A stretch of DNA of 64,000 bases from Ancylostoma caninum (Eukaryota > Nematoda > Chromadorea > Rhabditida > Ancylostomatidae). The DNA lies in contig JBAJFG010000545.1 of the NCBI GenBank assembly GCA_037903475.1, positions 1,240,001 through 1,304,000 of the forward strand, written 5' to 3'. Every line of letters begins with the position of its first letter. Within the stretch, counting starts at the first letter, position 1. Below the pieces are notes generated by a model. The model was not told the DNA's origin, ran no database searches, and saw nothing but the letters and a program-made list of their open reading frames with translations. The translations under genes and the position numbers were made by a program. Shown piece after piece: positions 11,455 through 25,297 of this stretch.

Positions 11455-14400
11455 TCAAAACATGCCACGAGGACGATATGGTGGTGCACCTCGAAGCGGG
11501 GGACCACTTCGTGGCCCACCTTGAGATCCATAGAAATCCCCACGACCAGGGAATGGACGCATGGGTGGCGGAAAGCCACTGCGCGGTGGTGGTGGACCAC
11601 CACCACCACCGCGACCAACAGGCGGTAAACCACGTCTAAGATTGGGCGCACCTCGGACACCGCGCATCGGGGGTGAAAAGAAACTGCCACGGTTGGACGG
11701 GGAAGGTCGTGGTGGTTGAGGAGTCATGAAGGCAGCTCGTCCTGGATGTTGAGGTGGCCCACCTCGTGGCGTCACGGGAAATGCACCACGTCCACGCGGT
11801 GTTGGCGGCATCGCGCGATGTCCTGCAACGGGACCATGCAGGATGGCAAGATGTGCTTATCATCCAAGAACTGTTTCAATTAATTTCGCGCAATAACTCT
11901 AGCCTGATGCTTAAAAAAACACTGAGAAAAAGAAACGAAATATACAGATCAATCTTCATAAAAGTCATAACGTTTTTGGTAGAGTGAGCATCGGTAAAGC
12001 TGACGAATTTGCGGACTTGAGGGTAAGTTGTAATAGGACAGGCCGCGTGCTGGAATCTCTATATTGTGCTACCGTAGTGGCTAGATGTAGCGATATTCTT
12101 TTTTTTTGCAGCGATGTTCAATCGCAACGATTAGCCACTAGGGAAGAGCAAGACTGCGAGAATCCAAAGCGTGGCGCAGTCGCGCCGCTGTGATCGCCCA
12201 AGTCCATAGTCTTCAGCTTCATTACCGCTCACTCTATATAAGCTACCCCAAAAAACATTTCACGGTTCAGTATCACCTCGCGTATTGAAGAATTATGAAA
12301 AAGATATAAAAGAAAAGGGAATGAAATTAAAAAAATACACTACATGCAATGACAGTAGCTAACCTCGAGGTGTTCCATGAGGCATTCCGCGCATTCCCGG
12401 TCCAGGAGCTCCTCTCGCTCTGCCAGCTGCTGACCAAGGCCCTCTTCCTGGCCGATCTCTCACCGTGTCATCAAAGTCACCATATTCACCTTCTGATTCG
12501 CCAGCGTCTATCTCCATTGCATCGCTGTCACTCGCATTACCTGGAATTAGCTAATCGAAATCCTTCATCTACACGTTCTAAACTATTGCCACCTCTAGAT
12601 GACGAAGGTTCATGCGCAGAGGACGAACTCTTTGCTGTGGAACCGTGCCAAGGTAGTGGAGATCCTGACACAAACAAGAGAATTACGAGGTAGAAAGAGA
12701 GAGAAGAAACAGAAACCAAACTAACCATCACGTTGCGCGTTTCTGGGAGGTCCTTTGCCTGCCTGCAAGGAAAGAGAAAATTGCCCCGAACAGCTCATTT
12801 AATAATGTCTTGAAAACTTCCAACGGACTTAAATCATACCTGGAATCTCATCTCTTCAAGATCTAATCTTGTTTGAAGCTCGATTTCCCGTCTGCGCACG
12901 GCGACATCATTTCTTAACCTTTCGAACGCTCCCTCACGATCACGTTTCTTCAGGAAATCTGGGCTGGGTGTTCGAGGCCTGCAAAAAGAAATGACACTGA
13001 CTTGATTTTCTATCTTTGTTCCCACAAAGTACATCGGTGTTAGTCGTCTGGATACGCACCCATTTCTGCTTCCGGGAGGTCTTCTAGGAGGCGGAGAAGG
13101 AGCTAAAATTGACTACTTTCATTGGTATTCCGAAGTTCTCTTGAGAAGAAAAGAAAACGGGAACAATTTCATGGCCAATATGACAGGACTAATAGATGAT
13201 AGAATTTGATGGCCAAAAGCAAAATCGAAGAAAGCTTACGTGGGGTGGGTGTTCGCGGAATCAGATCCCGTTCGGTGAGAGCACGGCCGAGGCTCGGGAT
13301 GATTCCAGTTGGCAGAACTCTGAACGAAAGAGCTACGAAACATGTGGACGGTTGACGAACGAAAAATGAGAAGGGATGACTTGAAAAGAATAGATAAGTG
13401 TCTCCTCTTTTCTTTACATCCAGATAATTCACCTTTTTGGGGTGACCTGAGTAGATGCAATTTGACTAGGCAGTGGTGCAAGTTCTGACGTTGTTGTGGG
13501 TGGCTGAGGGACAGCACGAGGAGCTAGAAAGGCAAGTGTGCAAACAAGCCAGTTAAAGTGTTTCCATAAATGTTTAAATACCACTGCCAAGAAATCCTGC
13601 AGCTCCATGATTTGCGGGCAATGTCCCAGCAATAGCGCTGGGTTGATCCTGCGGGATATCCTGAAAATGGGATGCTCAAAAACTTCCAAAGCGCAACATT
13701 ACTACAACGCTTACCATTCGAGGCGGCGGTTGTGGCACCTGCGGGAAACCAGGCGGTGGGCCATGCGGAAACCCAGGTCGCTGCATTGTTGGGATAAACT
13801 CTTTACGTTCGTCGGGATGCCCAGACGGTTGTCCTTGAGGTGGCATTCCAGACGGATGCATCGGTGGTGGTGGCATCCCACCTGGTTGCGGATATGGGCC
13901 TCTAGGAGTTGCTGGCATGCCTGACATCATCGCAGGAACAGGAGGCGGTGGTGGAGCGCCCATAAAAGCTGGTGGGTGGAATCCTGGCGGCATCATGCTA
14001 GGCATTGGCGGCATGGGAACAGGATGAAACATTCCTGGAGGTGGTGGAAGAGGCATTTGTGGTCCTGGCTGCAGTGGCATCGTTGAAGGAACGCTTTGCG
14101 GGACAGCTAAAACACGAACGACCTCAAGAAATGATCTCGAGTTTATGACGAACATGCCTGCGGCTACAACGTTAGAAACCTTACTCAGCACTGGCGGTGG
14201 TGGTGGAGGAGCAATGAAAGGCTGCTCAGAAGTTGAAGACTGCTCGACAGTATCCACTTTGTCATTTGAGATATTTGGTGGTGGTGGGGGAGGGGGAGGT
14301 ACGGAAATATCTGGATGACCTGAAGAGTTAGAATTAGTATCGCATATTTTAGCCTTGATTTTTGTTAGCACTTACTTGACACAATTGGGGGCGGCGGAGG

Positions 14401-15034
14401 CAATGGTACAACGTTGAGATTAGGAAACGGAGGTGGTAGTGGCAGACTCGGAGATTCCCCAGCATTCTTGCTCTCGCGATCTGGTGGAGATTCTAAAATA
14501 ACTACAGTTTGTGAGAGCAAGCTGTCCAAATTTACTGAAAATACTAAATCTGACGGATGAAAAAATATAATGGAAAAAAAGCAGAAAAAATTCTGGTGCA
14601 TGTTTCTCCCACAGCTTTTAACTTGTGCAGATTGGAGGCTTCCTCCGAAATCTCCTTAGCACTTAAATAAAGCAAATGAACCATAAATGGACATACCACT
14701 ATCAGAAGAGTCGTTATCACCATAGACTGGAGGCACTGGAGGCGGCCCCGGTAGCATTTCACTACACGATAGAGCATTCTGATCTTCTTCCTTCATCTAA
14801 ACAAGAGAATGGGAAATGGATCATTCATCTCATCAGCATAAACGCAGTTCTCTTGCTGCCATCAAAAATGAAAGCAACCTTCTTCGTTTCTTCGTCCGGT
14901 TTCACCAAATCCTGGAATTCGTCCAGCGGAGGTGCAGGCGGAGGGGGAGGAGGTGGCGAAGGAGGCGGACCAACCGCAGGTTCAAGCTCTTCTCCTACCT
15001 GAATGTCCTTGAAATCCTCACTGGGACTTTCCAT
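11455..15034 (-). other. Proline-rich and RGG-rich tail of the SPOC protein
   Basis: Exons from 15034 downward carry polyproline runs (SPPPPPPPAPPL; VPPPPPPPPNIS), a Met/Pro/Gly-rich block (14107-13720) and a last exon (11822-11455) rich in RGG and PPPRG (GRGGGGGPPPPRSG). A short charged helix (RDREGAFERLRNDVAVRRRE) lies between them at 12978-12842. Such tails bind RNA and SH3/WW-type partners and favour condensates. Exon 12687-12595 may be skipped, since its neighbours join in phase with or without it. Confidence 0.7.
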
Positions 15035-18000
15035 CTCAAAAACTTCTTTATATTACCTGCATCAGAAGATCCTTCACACCTTCACCAACAAAGCTGGATA
15101 GTTGATTCAAAGAGTCAAGGTCGATGCTATCAATATTTAGTGATTCCTGGCTATCATTTACTGGTTCTTTATCCTTCTCTTCTTTCGGCTCTTCTTTAGC
15201 AGTAGTGGTGTCTCCACCAATAGGAGTGGCAGGTCTGAATCGCAAAGATCGTTCAACCCTGTATTAGCAGCCCTTTAATTTACTCAAGAGACGGTTTCAC
15301 CTTCTGCTCTGTGCTTTTTTCTTCTTCTCAGTCGAGATTTTCTCCATGACCTTCCTTCTTATCAATTCTCTGTCATTGTCGGACAACGTCGGATTCATCA
15401 TAAATCGAGCAACGACTTCCTTGATTTCCCCTTAAATGAAGCGTATTTTCCATAGAGAAAATCCATGAAAGCTGTGAATGAAATACTCACTAGGATTGCT
15501 ATTTAGCTGGATATACACTAGCAAATCTGGTAGGGTATCGATTTCCTCAGCGCTAGGAATCTTTGCGGGCTCCTTGGCAGCTTCTTTGCACATCGCGAAG
15601 AACCTGAAGCATACACTTGATTTACGAGGGAAAAGGATATGAAAAGGTACATTAGAAGGAGGAGGTCTACAATTCATCGAAGTGCTTCACAAAACAGAAG
15701 ATCCTCTTCCCAAAAAAAAACTCTTGGAAAAAAAAGTAAGGAAGGAAGAACAAAGGTTGAACACAATATGATCTCACTTTGATGGTAAGAGGCTGTCTGC
15801 CTCGCACACCGGTGCGAAGTTAACTTGAGCTGGATCAGGAGGAGTACTGGCAACCGACTGGCTCTGCGGTTCACAAGGTGGGCATTCCTCAACATCCAAA
15901 GCCGAAGCAGCGTCGTTCTGTACACTTTCGGGTTCCGGCACCTCTTTCTCGGACGCAGGCACTGGAAATATCTATGGTTCACGGTACTCATCGCGATACT
16001 GAGATTAATAAACATTTTCTGAGTTTGTTCTTACTTCATTCTGATACAACACACGCTATTATTTCATTTTGAAATACCATTCATATTTCATTTTGATATC
16101 CCACACCATGGATTTACCTTCCTCTTCTAATTCTCGTTTGACGGGAACTGCTTGTTCTTCTTCTGGTGACGTAGCTGATCTGAAAAAAAAATCATGTTTC
16201 ATTTATTCTAATCATATGCAAGAAAAAGGTAAGATAAAGTCAGTTCTCGAGAGTGAATTCAAAAAAAAAACAGTGCTTAATTGGCTGATCAAGTGTCAAC
16301 CCCTTTTTCACCACTACAATGTGTGTTTTCTACCAGCCTTACTGGACTGTGCAATAGAAAACTTTGATATTCACAGTATAGAAACGATCAGCAATGAAAA
16401 TAAAGAGCTCAGCACATGTGCGCATCTACTGGAACAGTTACAAGTCAAACCGTGCATAACTTGATCACAGGAACTGTTTCCCGAATATGTGGATACCTGA
16501 TATTTTCACATTCAGCAGGCGAAGCAGAATCCGCTCGAGACGGCATGCTGGAACGGCTGTGACAGACAGATGGATCTTGTGGACTCCTCCCCAGTAAGGC
16601 GTCTCTTGGGAAGGATTTTCTAAAAATGATGGAAAAGACTTACATTAAAAAGTACTAAGGAGAATTACTGACTGGAGGTTAGGTGACCAAGCTCGACCAG
16701 AACCGTAGACGACCATTACGCAAATGATCATTGGAGGATGCCTTGGAGGGATCCCTGGTCCATCGAATGGAAGAAAAATCGCTAAAGAAAAAATTTAGTT
16801 AACAATTCTTTCACGGATGAAGTCTCACTAAGAGCTACAGAATTACCTGGCGGTTCTTCTCCAGGTGGTAATGGCATAAGGTACATGTCTTTGAAACATG
16901 AATCGTGGGGCACCTCAATGGCGAAGTACCGTCCTTTCCGGATCATATCTTCATATAGTGAGAAGAATCGCTGTTCTCCTTCGTAGTCAACTAAAAACAA
17001 AGTGAGTAGTGAATAAAAAAAGGTAGTCGAAGAAGTGCGAGTTTTTAAGAGAATATGAGAATATAAAATGAACCAACTCACCAGGAGCAGTCAACCGCAG
17101 TACACAAACGTGGTGCTGTCGATTCTTCACTATACCATGGACGTAATCAAACACAATAACAGGCACAATTCGACCCTGAAATCAAAAAACTGCGATGCGA
17201 TGCGAAGCTAGTTCAAACGCGGTTTTTTAGCTTACCTTAATTCGAAGTACAGATGGAAGTTCAGGAGCTACTCGATATGCTATAGGATTAGAGACTAGAC
17301 ACAAAGACGTCATCACCATGGTATTATTTATGGAAATTTGGCCATTCCACACTGTAGTGCTTGGACTGCAAAATTGTGGATCTTATTTTTGGGCTTACTG
17401 AATTAGTTAGTTAACGATAGCTGATTTCCTCACCCACTCCTCACTGGCTCCATAAAGTTGGATTCTCTGCGGTCTCGCCAACCCTCCGAAAATCCCCTAA
17501 ATGCTCACATGATCAGAAATACCAAAACTCTGATACGGTATGGTACGTATCTGATAAGGTTTCATATCGTTTACATGGTCATACCACAGCAAAACTCACC
17601 GTGGCTCCGAAAATGGGATCGCCGTATCACCAAAACCAGGCGACTCGTTTCCTCCACCCCCATATGAACCAGCGTACTCTTCGTCAGAAGCACATGCTGC
17701 TCCAGTGCTTTCCGGAGTTTGTACTCGTTTATACTATAAATAAAGCCATAAACACTGAGCCAACGGTTTGCCTAACTTTTGAACACAACGATACTGCAAT
17801 AACCCCTCGAGTTCGACTAGCATTATAACGCTAAGAAGATGACGAAAATTCCATAGAATGAGCAGCTAAGCCTAGAAGCGCGGTCGATGGGCTAAGCTGC
17901 CTTGATAGGCTCTACATTCCCTATGAGAAAACAGATGAAAAGGAACAGAAACGACTTTTCATTGTAAATCACGGAATTGAACCCTTCCTCCTTTCACCGC

Positions 18001-21000
18001 TCCTTCACAGTATGACAGGACCTGGCCAGCGCCTGGGAAGCCTCGCTTTGTAGCAAGGCAGAAGGATTTTTTGAACTTCTTGTGGATATTGCACTCTAGA
18101 AGATAGGTACACAAGAAAAGTAGTTAGCAGAAAGAGAGATCAGAGACTGAGGGAAGAAAAAAGGAGAAGAAAGGGACGGAAAGGCGGGGAGAGCGAAACC
18201 TTTCGGAGCGGAACCTTTTTGCTTGCCAGATTCTCGCGAAAACTATTCATGTAAATCCTAGACCGGTAGGACCGCAACAGAACTTCACTAACTTCGATGA
18301 CACGTTTAGCAACTGCATATCGAACAAAAAAGAATACGGTAAAACAAAAGGGATCGAAACCTGTCAAAAACAATAGCTCTGACGCGAAAGCTAGAACAAA
18401 TAAGGAGAAAAGCAGCAAAATCTTAAATCTGCAAATCCTCACCTCATCAAAGCTCTGGCGTGATGATGCTAACGCACTGCTTGGTTCGTCAAGCATCATC
18501 GACTCATTTGGTGCATAGCCGGGTCGACGATTCAGCGGTATCATCTGTATGAAGAAAATCTAGCATGGTCGAAAAGATATGGTACCTATGTTACTGATAG
18601 ATTTCAAAATATATAAAAATTCCATCTCAGAATCGATTTCCGAAATGAAAACAATTTGCGATTAGGAGCACCTACGATGAAACCAACTACTACTTCCAAC
18701 AGATAAAACAACTAATCACCTCTCTAAATCTCCTATCCTCCTCTCGCTGCTTTTCCTTCTCCTCCCTCTCCTTCCTTTCGGCTTCAGCTTGTGACTTCTG
18801 CTTCGCTAGACATATACTACAGTTCACATCGTAGAAATGACTCAAGTGCTGTTCGGTAGTGTCCTTAGCACCGTCACCAAGAATTGCGTCTATCGTAGAA
18901 ACTGCAGCAGGCTTTTGTGAATCCGACCTTCTCGTAGCCCGTTTCGCAGGCTTCACATCCTGTTTATTCTGAGCACTTGAGGTGGTCTTCGATGGCGTCT
19001 CTTTCTTCGCTGAAGTCTTCCTTGAAAGGTTCGCTTGCGAAGCAGAAGCATGACTGTCTTCGTTTTTAGCAGATGGTTCCTTCATATCTTGTGTCTTCTC
19101 TTCTATCTTGGCGTTATTTGACGTGGAGGCGGATGAATTCACATCTTCAGATTTAGCATTCGGCTTTTCCTCATCTGCTCCATCCGCTAAAAAAAAACTC
19201 GTTAACATCGTCGAAATCGAGAGAATAGAAGTGTCGCAAACGAACCTTCCATAGGCGCAGAGTACTCTGATTTTTTCATATCATCCCCATCCAGTGTAAC
19301 AACTTTATGCACCGAGATCACACCAGTCAATACGCGATAGTAGAACGCCTAAATTCAAAACCATTCAAGGAAGAGACTTGAGGAAAGGCGAACTTCTCTC
19401 GAGCAGTACTTTAACTAATAACAACAAGAAGTACAGAAAGGTAACAGAGAACTGGCAGTAATTAAAGAGAAAAATAGTGAAAATAAAGTGAGAATTAAGG
19501 AGGAACTCCAAACCTTATTACGACAATCTGCCACATTCTCTATGAATGTCTTCGTCCAACCCTTATACTTTGGCGAATTCAGATTTGACTCGCACATTTT
19601 GAATAGAGCCGCCTCTACTCCTTCAGCGGCATCCTTGCAGAGTTTCATAGCAGATTTCACTTTATCCATCTTAGCCCTGGAAATCACTATATGATACCGC
19701 AACTTGCAATAGACTATCTCAGCTAAAAATGAGTGATAGGCATTAGATCCGAATTTGAGAAAAAAAAGAATAATTATGAGAAAAGAATTATTAAATGTGC
19801 ACGCGAATTACAGGAAGCTAATGCAGTCATGGAAAAAAATTTGATAGGGCCATCCATTCAATACTCACTCAAAATAACGGCATATGATTCACTTAGCGGA
19901 TTTTGATTCAGAACAAAAGGGTCATTCTATGGAATGAAGCCATCTTCTATGTATAGCCTAGCAGGCCATACGTGGCTTTGCGTCAAATTGTTCCGGGGTA
20001 TGGTTAGTAAAACTGAGACAATGGATCCTAATGGAGGGGAAAATACTGGAAAAAGAAAACCACATCATGAAAATAGAATGCTGGTTCCCAGAATGGTTTC
20101 TAAAGAATTAAACCCTATGAAAGCGCTTTTATGATCTATAAAAATCTACGTGGCGATGACAACTAATAATAAAATTTTTGTCAAAAATATGGATAAGAGA
20201 AATCTGGACAATTAGGAGCATCGAAGAGTGGCCGCGCTGCTCTTTGCGTTAAGAAAAAGGACTAAATTGGGAGATAGAAGCAATAATACAAAGAGTGATG
20301 GAAACCTAAGTTATCCGGAACAAAGCCATCCGAGCATTTTGGGGAAAAGAATACAAACTATTCTTCCGAATATAGCCACCAATAATGACAGTAACAACAA
20401 ATGAGCAGAAAAGGACAGAAGAGAACCTACCTCTTCATCAAAGCATCTGAAAATGCTCTTCTTACATTGAACCGAATCCTATCCGAATCCTTCGACAAAA
20501 TCTTGGGATTCGACTTCTTCGAATCAGCCACTTGCTCTGAAACACAGCATTATTTGAAGGATTCCTACAGAAATCTAGATGAAAAAAAAGAAGATGCCAG
20601 TCACACCATTCTTCGCAGTAGACTTCTTCTTCGCGACTGGTAATACAGGTTCATATTCCGGGTATTTATAAATGAACTCCGCTAGATTCACTAGTGTTGG
20701 TCCTGTTGTAAGGAGTTGCCCATCGCCTCGTAGCAAGGTCAGTGCTCCGTAGGTTTCCGGGAGTACCTTAAGGTCGATGTGTAGGATAGAATTTGAGAAA
20801 TAGGATCAGTTTTTTGAACTGGCATAAGAGAACTAATCATCTTGACTTCATAAAGGAAAATGTGACCCCTTCCAGATAAAAGGTGAATGTCCTTTACGAA
20901 ATGCACCAAGTCGAATAGGAATTCCGAAAAACAGACGTGAGAGATCCTAACTGCAAGCGATAAGAGCACCTAAAAAGATAATGAAGAACTAATTAACGTT

Positions 21001-24000
21001 CTTCCACAGTTGCCCTTGACCTTGCTTTATCGTCCACTTAAATGAACAACAGTGCCAACAGCAATGAATGGATAAGGTAAGAGGAATGAAAAAAGGAATG
21101 CAATGATAGTCCGTTGAAAGCTATTCAGTTGATAAGCCTTCCATCCCATTGAAGTAAAACTAACGAACAAGAACATTATTGAATAAAAGAATGAAGTTAT
21201 CAACGGAATGAGGTGAGAATGATTGCAAAATTTTACCTCATGAGCCCTCGCAACTCTTCTTTCTATACATTCTCGTGAGCACCATACGGATGATGGTCCC
21301 AGAGCTTCCTTCCATTCCATTATGCAGTCATCAAGCCAGCGGCCGCATTCGACGCACGGTCTAAATACCGCACAATTCATACATGAACATAGCAGAATAT
21401 AAATATGCGACCAAGTGTAGTGAAAACCAAAGGAACGAAGAAGCAGATTCAAAGAAGTGAGTAGTTAAAACCCCGCCCTTTCTCATTACGGTTGAGTAAT
21501 ATTTGCAAATGTTCATTTAATGCCGATCGAGAAGTAAATCGGTGCAATATTGAACTATAGTCTGCGCTTAAAAAGAAGGAAGTTATAACCCGAAATGGCG
21601 GGTGCATGACAAACAAAGTACGTAAGAGTCTCGAGTAATAGATGAATAAGTGATGAAAATGTAGAAAACATGTTATGTCTAAGAATATAAAATATAACCT
21701 CTCGCTATGCGCTTTCTTCTTAACCGTGGTCTTTGCCTGTGAATTCCGTTCCTCGTCGGACTCATCAGATCTAGGAAAGATGACATTTACATTCATACAT
21801 TAAAAGCGCTATCAAGTTCATTGTGTTAGGCAGGAATTTTTCGCCAAATGAATATAATTAATTGTAAAAAGTCGCTGCACATATTGCTGCATATGGCTCA
21901 CCAGGTATAGAAAGCTATAAAAGATCAAGTGGAATTTGAAACAGAAAACGAAAACTTACGAACGATGCCGTGAAGAGGACGCGCTTGAGCAGGAAGAAGA
22001 CGAAGAAACCGAACGTTTCCGTTTTCGATTGTTCTTCTCCTCAGGCTTAACTTCCACGTTCTCCTTGTCCTTTTCGCTGTCTGGTGCGATACCTGACTCA
22101 ACAGCACGTTGTTCAGCGGATTCAGCAACACTTTCTTCTGTAGCTTTTTCTTCCTTGGGTTTTTCAACAGCTGCTGAAATGGACAGATGCAACATTCGCG
22201 AAATACCAGGGCACTCAGCAAAATATTCAAAGAAAAAATTTACGCTGAGAGCTTGTCGATGGTTGAAGCTCATGATGCGGAAAGTCCGATATATCTATGG
22301 TAAATTCCTTCAGTTTGAAATACTCGACGATTTTCTCTTTGGACCATCCTTTTATATTGACGGACGATGATACTTGCTCCTGGAATTCTTCGATTTATTG
22401 TTGAAAATATAGAAAATGTATATAATATAGTACATATAGCTAGCGCAACCTAAAATTTAATGCTAACAAACTATATCTGCACTGAAACTAAGGAGCAAAT
22501 AGAAGAACGAGCCTGATCCTATGCTTACCTTCGTTGGTGTTTCCACTAGTTTTTCAGCCGTGGCAGAGTTCGCTTCTATAAACAAGCCGATCGAAGGAAA
22601 GGAAAAAAAACATAATGAAAACAAAACACGGGAACATTCTGTATGGGGAAGTATTCATTTAACAAAAAAAACGAAGCTAACATTAAATTAGGCGTCCCGG
22701 AAATAAAAAGATAAATAAATAAAACTGTGAGTTGGAAAAATGGGAGAAAGTAGACTCTAATACCCTTGATCCAACTCATCTATGATCAAAGCAAAACGAT
22801 GAGAAATAACCAACCCTCAGATGGTGATGGAGTTCCCCTGGATAACGTGCTCAGGCTGAATTTGCCTCCATTGACTCCCTGAAAATTTCACTTCTTTCAC
22901 GCTCCGACAAATGAGACAGTTAGACTGATGAAATGATGAATCATACTTAAATCGAATCATATAAGCATTCGAAAGAAATAATGGATAACAAAAACTCTCT
23001 TAGTATTTGTTGCAACCACAAATTAAAAAAGCACCTTGTCCGCCGGTGTTGGGGATCTCTCCTTTTTCTCCTTCTTCTTCTTTTTCTTTGATGGCTCAGG
23101 AGTTTCCTTGCCGGTTTTCTTGGTCTTTTCGCTTGAGTCAGACCGCTGTTCGCGATCTTTAGGTCGAGACTTTTCCTTCGATTTTGGCGGTTCCTCAGTT
23201 TCCTTAGATCTTTTCTTCCCAGCACTTTGCTTTGTCGGTACCGTGACAGTTTCAGGTGCTGGTGCTGAGGATTTCCGTCCTTTCCTCGATATACTCCTGG
23301 CTTCTTCACGTTTCTTTATCGCAGAGGAAATATCTTTGAACTGAAAAATCCAAATACTATGCAGTAACATACAGTCAATGCAAACAGAACGGAGGAAATG
23401 GGGCACGAACCGTCTGTGCCGTGCTTCCAGCTATTTCCAAAAGGTTTTGCGAATCAATCTTTGGCAAGATTTCGGGACTGCTACATCGGAACCGAAGTGC
23501 AAACGTATACGCATACCTCATCTCAGGTAATGATGTAGTTGGCTGTAACTGAGTGACATTAATAGCAAGAATGACTAGGAAGTATTGTCAAATATTCTTT
23601 AAAGTGATAGAAAAAAAGCAAAAAAAAAGTAGGATCCGTCGCGGACAAAATCTGCGGAAATTCTGTGATTTGCCAATTTTGGTTTTTAAAGCCGATTCCG
23701 ATGTGTATTTGATAAAACTGCACTCTAAAACAACCACCATATTTTGGCTTGATGGAAGTTGATAGATTTGCTATAATAGAATTGTCTAGAATCATGAAAA
23801 GAATCAGGAAATTCCAATCAAAGAAAGTGACTACGATCAAACTAGAATCATGAAAAGAATTGGGAAATTCCAATCAAAGAGAAGAGAGTGACTATGCTCA
23901 CAGCGTTGCACGAAATGCTAGTGTTTTTGCGCGTTCGTCCATCTGCTAACAATAAGAGGTCGAGCAGCGATTTGACTTGATAGGATGAATAAGCCTACAT

Positions 24001-25297
24001 GATCCATTTCATGAGTAAGAGTAAGAAAGGGAGCGAAGAAGAAAATAAAGAGAAAATGTGCATGGCATTCGGAGAGGCATGAGAGAAAGACAGGTACAAA
24101 GGCTCAGCCTTCCTTCTTTTCGAGGCTAGCTTTAAAATAACAGCGTTATCTTGAGATGTGGTCCTTATACTTTGGTTTGTATACTTTGGTTTGGTTCTAG
24201 GAAAACTTTGGTTTTGCCTTTAAATCGCGATAGTGAGAAATAATGGAAAATTGAGGGAGCTTATGTTGTGATCTATTTGAAGGAAGGGACTTGAAAAATG
24301 AGTTGGCATTATAAATTGTGAAAGTTGAGCAGTAGTTTGCTTCGCCTGGTCACAGGGAGCAAGAATAAATTATGCTCACAAGTGTTCGTCGAGAAGAAAG
24401 TAGGTGGCTTTACCACAGGCAAAGGAGGCAAACATAAAGAGAAACAAATGGGGCACAATGGCCACAAATTTATGGCTAAGGGCCGACAAAAAATAGGAGA
24501 AGAATTGAAAAAAATCAAGATCCATCTCAATAAAAACAAGGAAAGGCATAAGCCTAGAAAGAACCAAGGTAAACAATAATAAAATGCTGAAAAAAGTAGG
24601 AAAAACAACAAACCTCATCGATTTGCCCACCATTGTTAGCAGATAAGCTATTTCGCACTCTTTTTAAGCGATTTCTCCATGTATTGCTGAAGAATATAGT
24701 ATGAAATATAAGACATCACAAACACAAGCGTTTTTGCCAGAGGAAAAAATTAAAATGGAGGTTTTTACAGGACTACCACAACACGAAAATACTTTAGAAT
24801 CCATCATGTCTTGAATAAACCAGCAATTAACAAAAGAGCAGGATGCTCTTGTCACTCACCTCTTAAACGCAGGCCATGAAGAAACTGTTGGTTTGCCACT
24901 AACAACAGAATATCCATCTAAAAGTAATGATATGAAATAAAATAAATATGAATGTAATAATAAATGTAATATAAAACTATGAAATTCATATGAAATAAAG
25001 CACCAAATATTTTACAGCAGCATCATATTTCGGAGTGGCAACAAACTCACCTATTACAATCTTTTCTGACTCGACTATGCCTGATCCACTTGCTTGGGAA
25101 GTGTGCTAAATCGTATAAATTATACAACATGCAAAATAAACATATGAAGCCAAGTGAATAAAAGGCCGAACAAAGAAGCTCGAAGTGCGTTTTTCGTAGC
25201 ATAAAGACGGAAAAAAACAAAGCAAGTACATAATCACCTGATCATTCTCCTCAGATACTTCCATCTTCTCACCAGAATCTTGGCCTACATCGCCCAT
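11455..25297 (-). CDS. PHF3/DIDO/SPOCD1-like transcription regulator (TFIIS-M + SPOC)
   Basis: More than 40 exons run from the ATG at 25297 (MGDVGQDSGEKMEVSEE) to the TGA at 11455, giving about 2,000 residues. Order: acidic start; basic, Lys/Ser-rich low-complexity regions (exons 23340-23033 and 22181-21960); a Cys4-type motif (21360-21237); a TFIIS-like central domain (20536-19246); a charged linker ending in a Lys/Glu coiled coil (19186-18720); SPOC (17365-16673); then Pro-rich and RGG-rich tails. Proteins with TFIIS-M plus SPOC (mammalian PHF3, DIDO1, SPOCD1; fly Pps) bind the phosphorylated RNA polymerase II tail and act in nuclear transcription elongation and RNA processing. The domain order is seen here; the role is by family. 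No PHD finger was found at the N-terminus. One junction (20431 to 19926) is off by one phase, so a small exon is missing. The 3' neighbour lies 3.4 kb away on the other strand. Confidence 0.85.
16673..17365 (-). other. SPOC domain exons
   Basis: Exons 17365-17236, 17175-17082, 16990-16847 and 16781-16673. The signature is VWNGQISINN at the start, RIVPVIVFDYV in the middle, then RYFAIEVPHDSCFKDMYLMP and PFDGPG near the end. This order and spacing match the SPOC fold of PHF3/DIDO/SPOCD1, which recognises phosphoserine in the polymerase C-terminal repeat. Whether the basic binding patches are kept cannot be judged without an alignment. Confidence 0.85.
19246..20766 (-). other. TFIIS central-domain-like exons
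   Basis: Exons 20766-20607, 20536-20431, 19926-19869, 19722-19514 and 19348-19246. The domain starts at RIRFNVRRAFSDALMK, continues through a helical part (DAAEGVEAALFKMCE, YKGWTKTFIENVADCRNK) and ends AFYYRVLTGVISVHKVV. This matches the family pattern of a helical bundle followed by a Phe-Arg-x-Val-x-x-Gly-x-Ile segment. In PHF3-type proteins this domain works together with SPOC on RNA polymerase II. Confidence 0.8.
21237..21360 (-). other. Cysteine-rich zinc-type exon of the SPOC gene
   Basis: This exon reads PCVECGRWLDDC, then WCSRECIERRVARAHE: CxxC and C...C spacing with a final CSxEC, as in the C-terminal zinc motifs of CFP1-type and MYND-like modules. It probably binds zinc. It occupies the place where a PHD finger would be expected before the TFIIS-like domain in animal relatives. 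Confidence 0.6.

Noticed and set aside
14630..14680. Extra exon of the SPOC gene tail
   Set aside because: The neighbours at 14777-14703 and 14495 join in phase without it; including it creates a stop.
23424..23551. eIF4G-like eIF4E or scaffold motif (RYAYTFALRF, then LPKI)
   Set aside because: The pattern resembles an eIF4G segment, but it is short, and the same reading frame continues into the TFIIS-M/SPOC protein. Chance similarity cannot be excluded.
23902..23942. An additional exon of the SPOC gene
   Set aside because: It has an acceptor and a donor, but it leaves two bases over, while the next exon (starting PTTSLPEMRYAY) needs phase zero, which the exon at 24659-24614 supplies directly.
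24325..24579. Lys-rich plus-strand frame inside a SPOC gene intron
   Set aside because: Low-complexity A-rich composition, no splice or start support and no recognisable domain.
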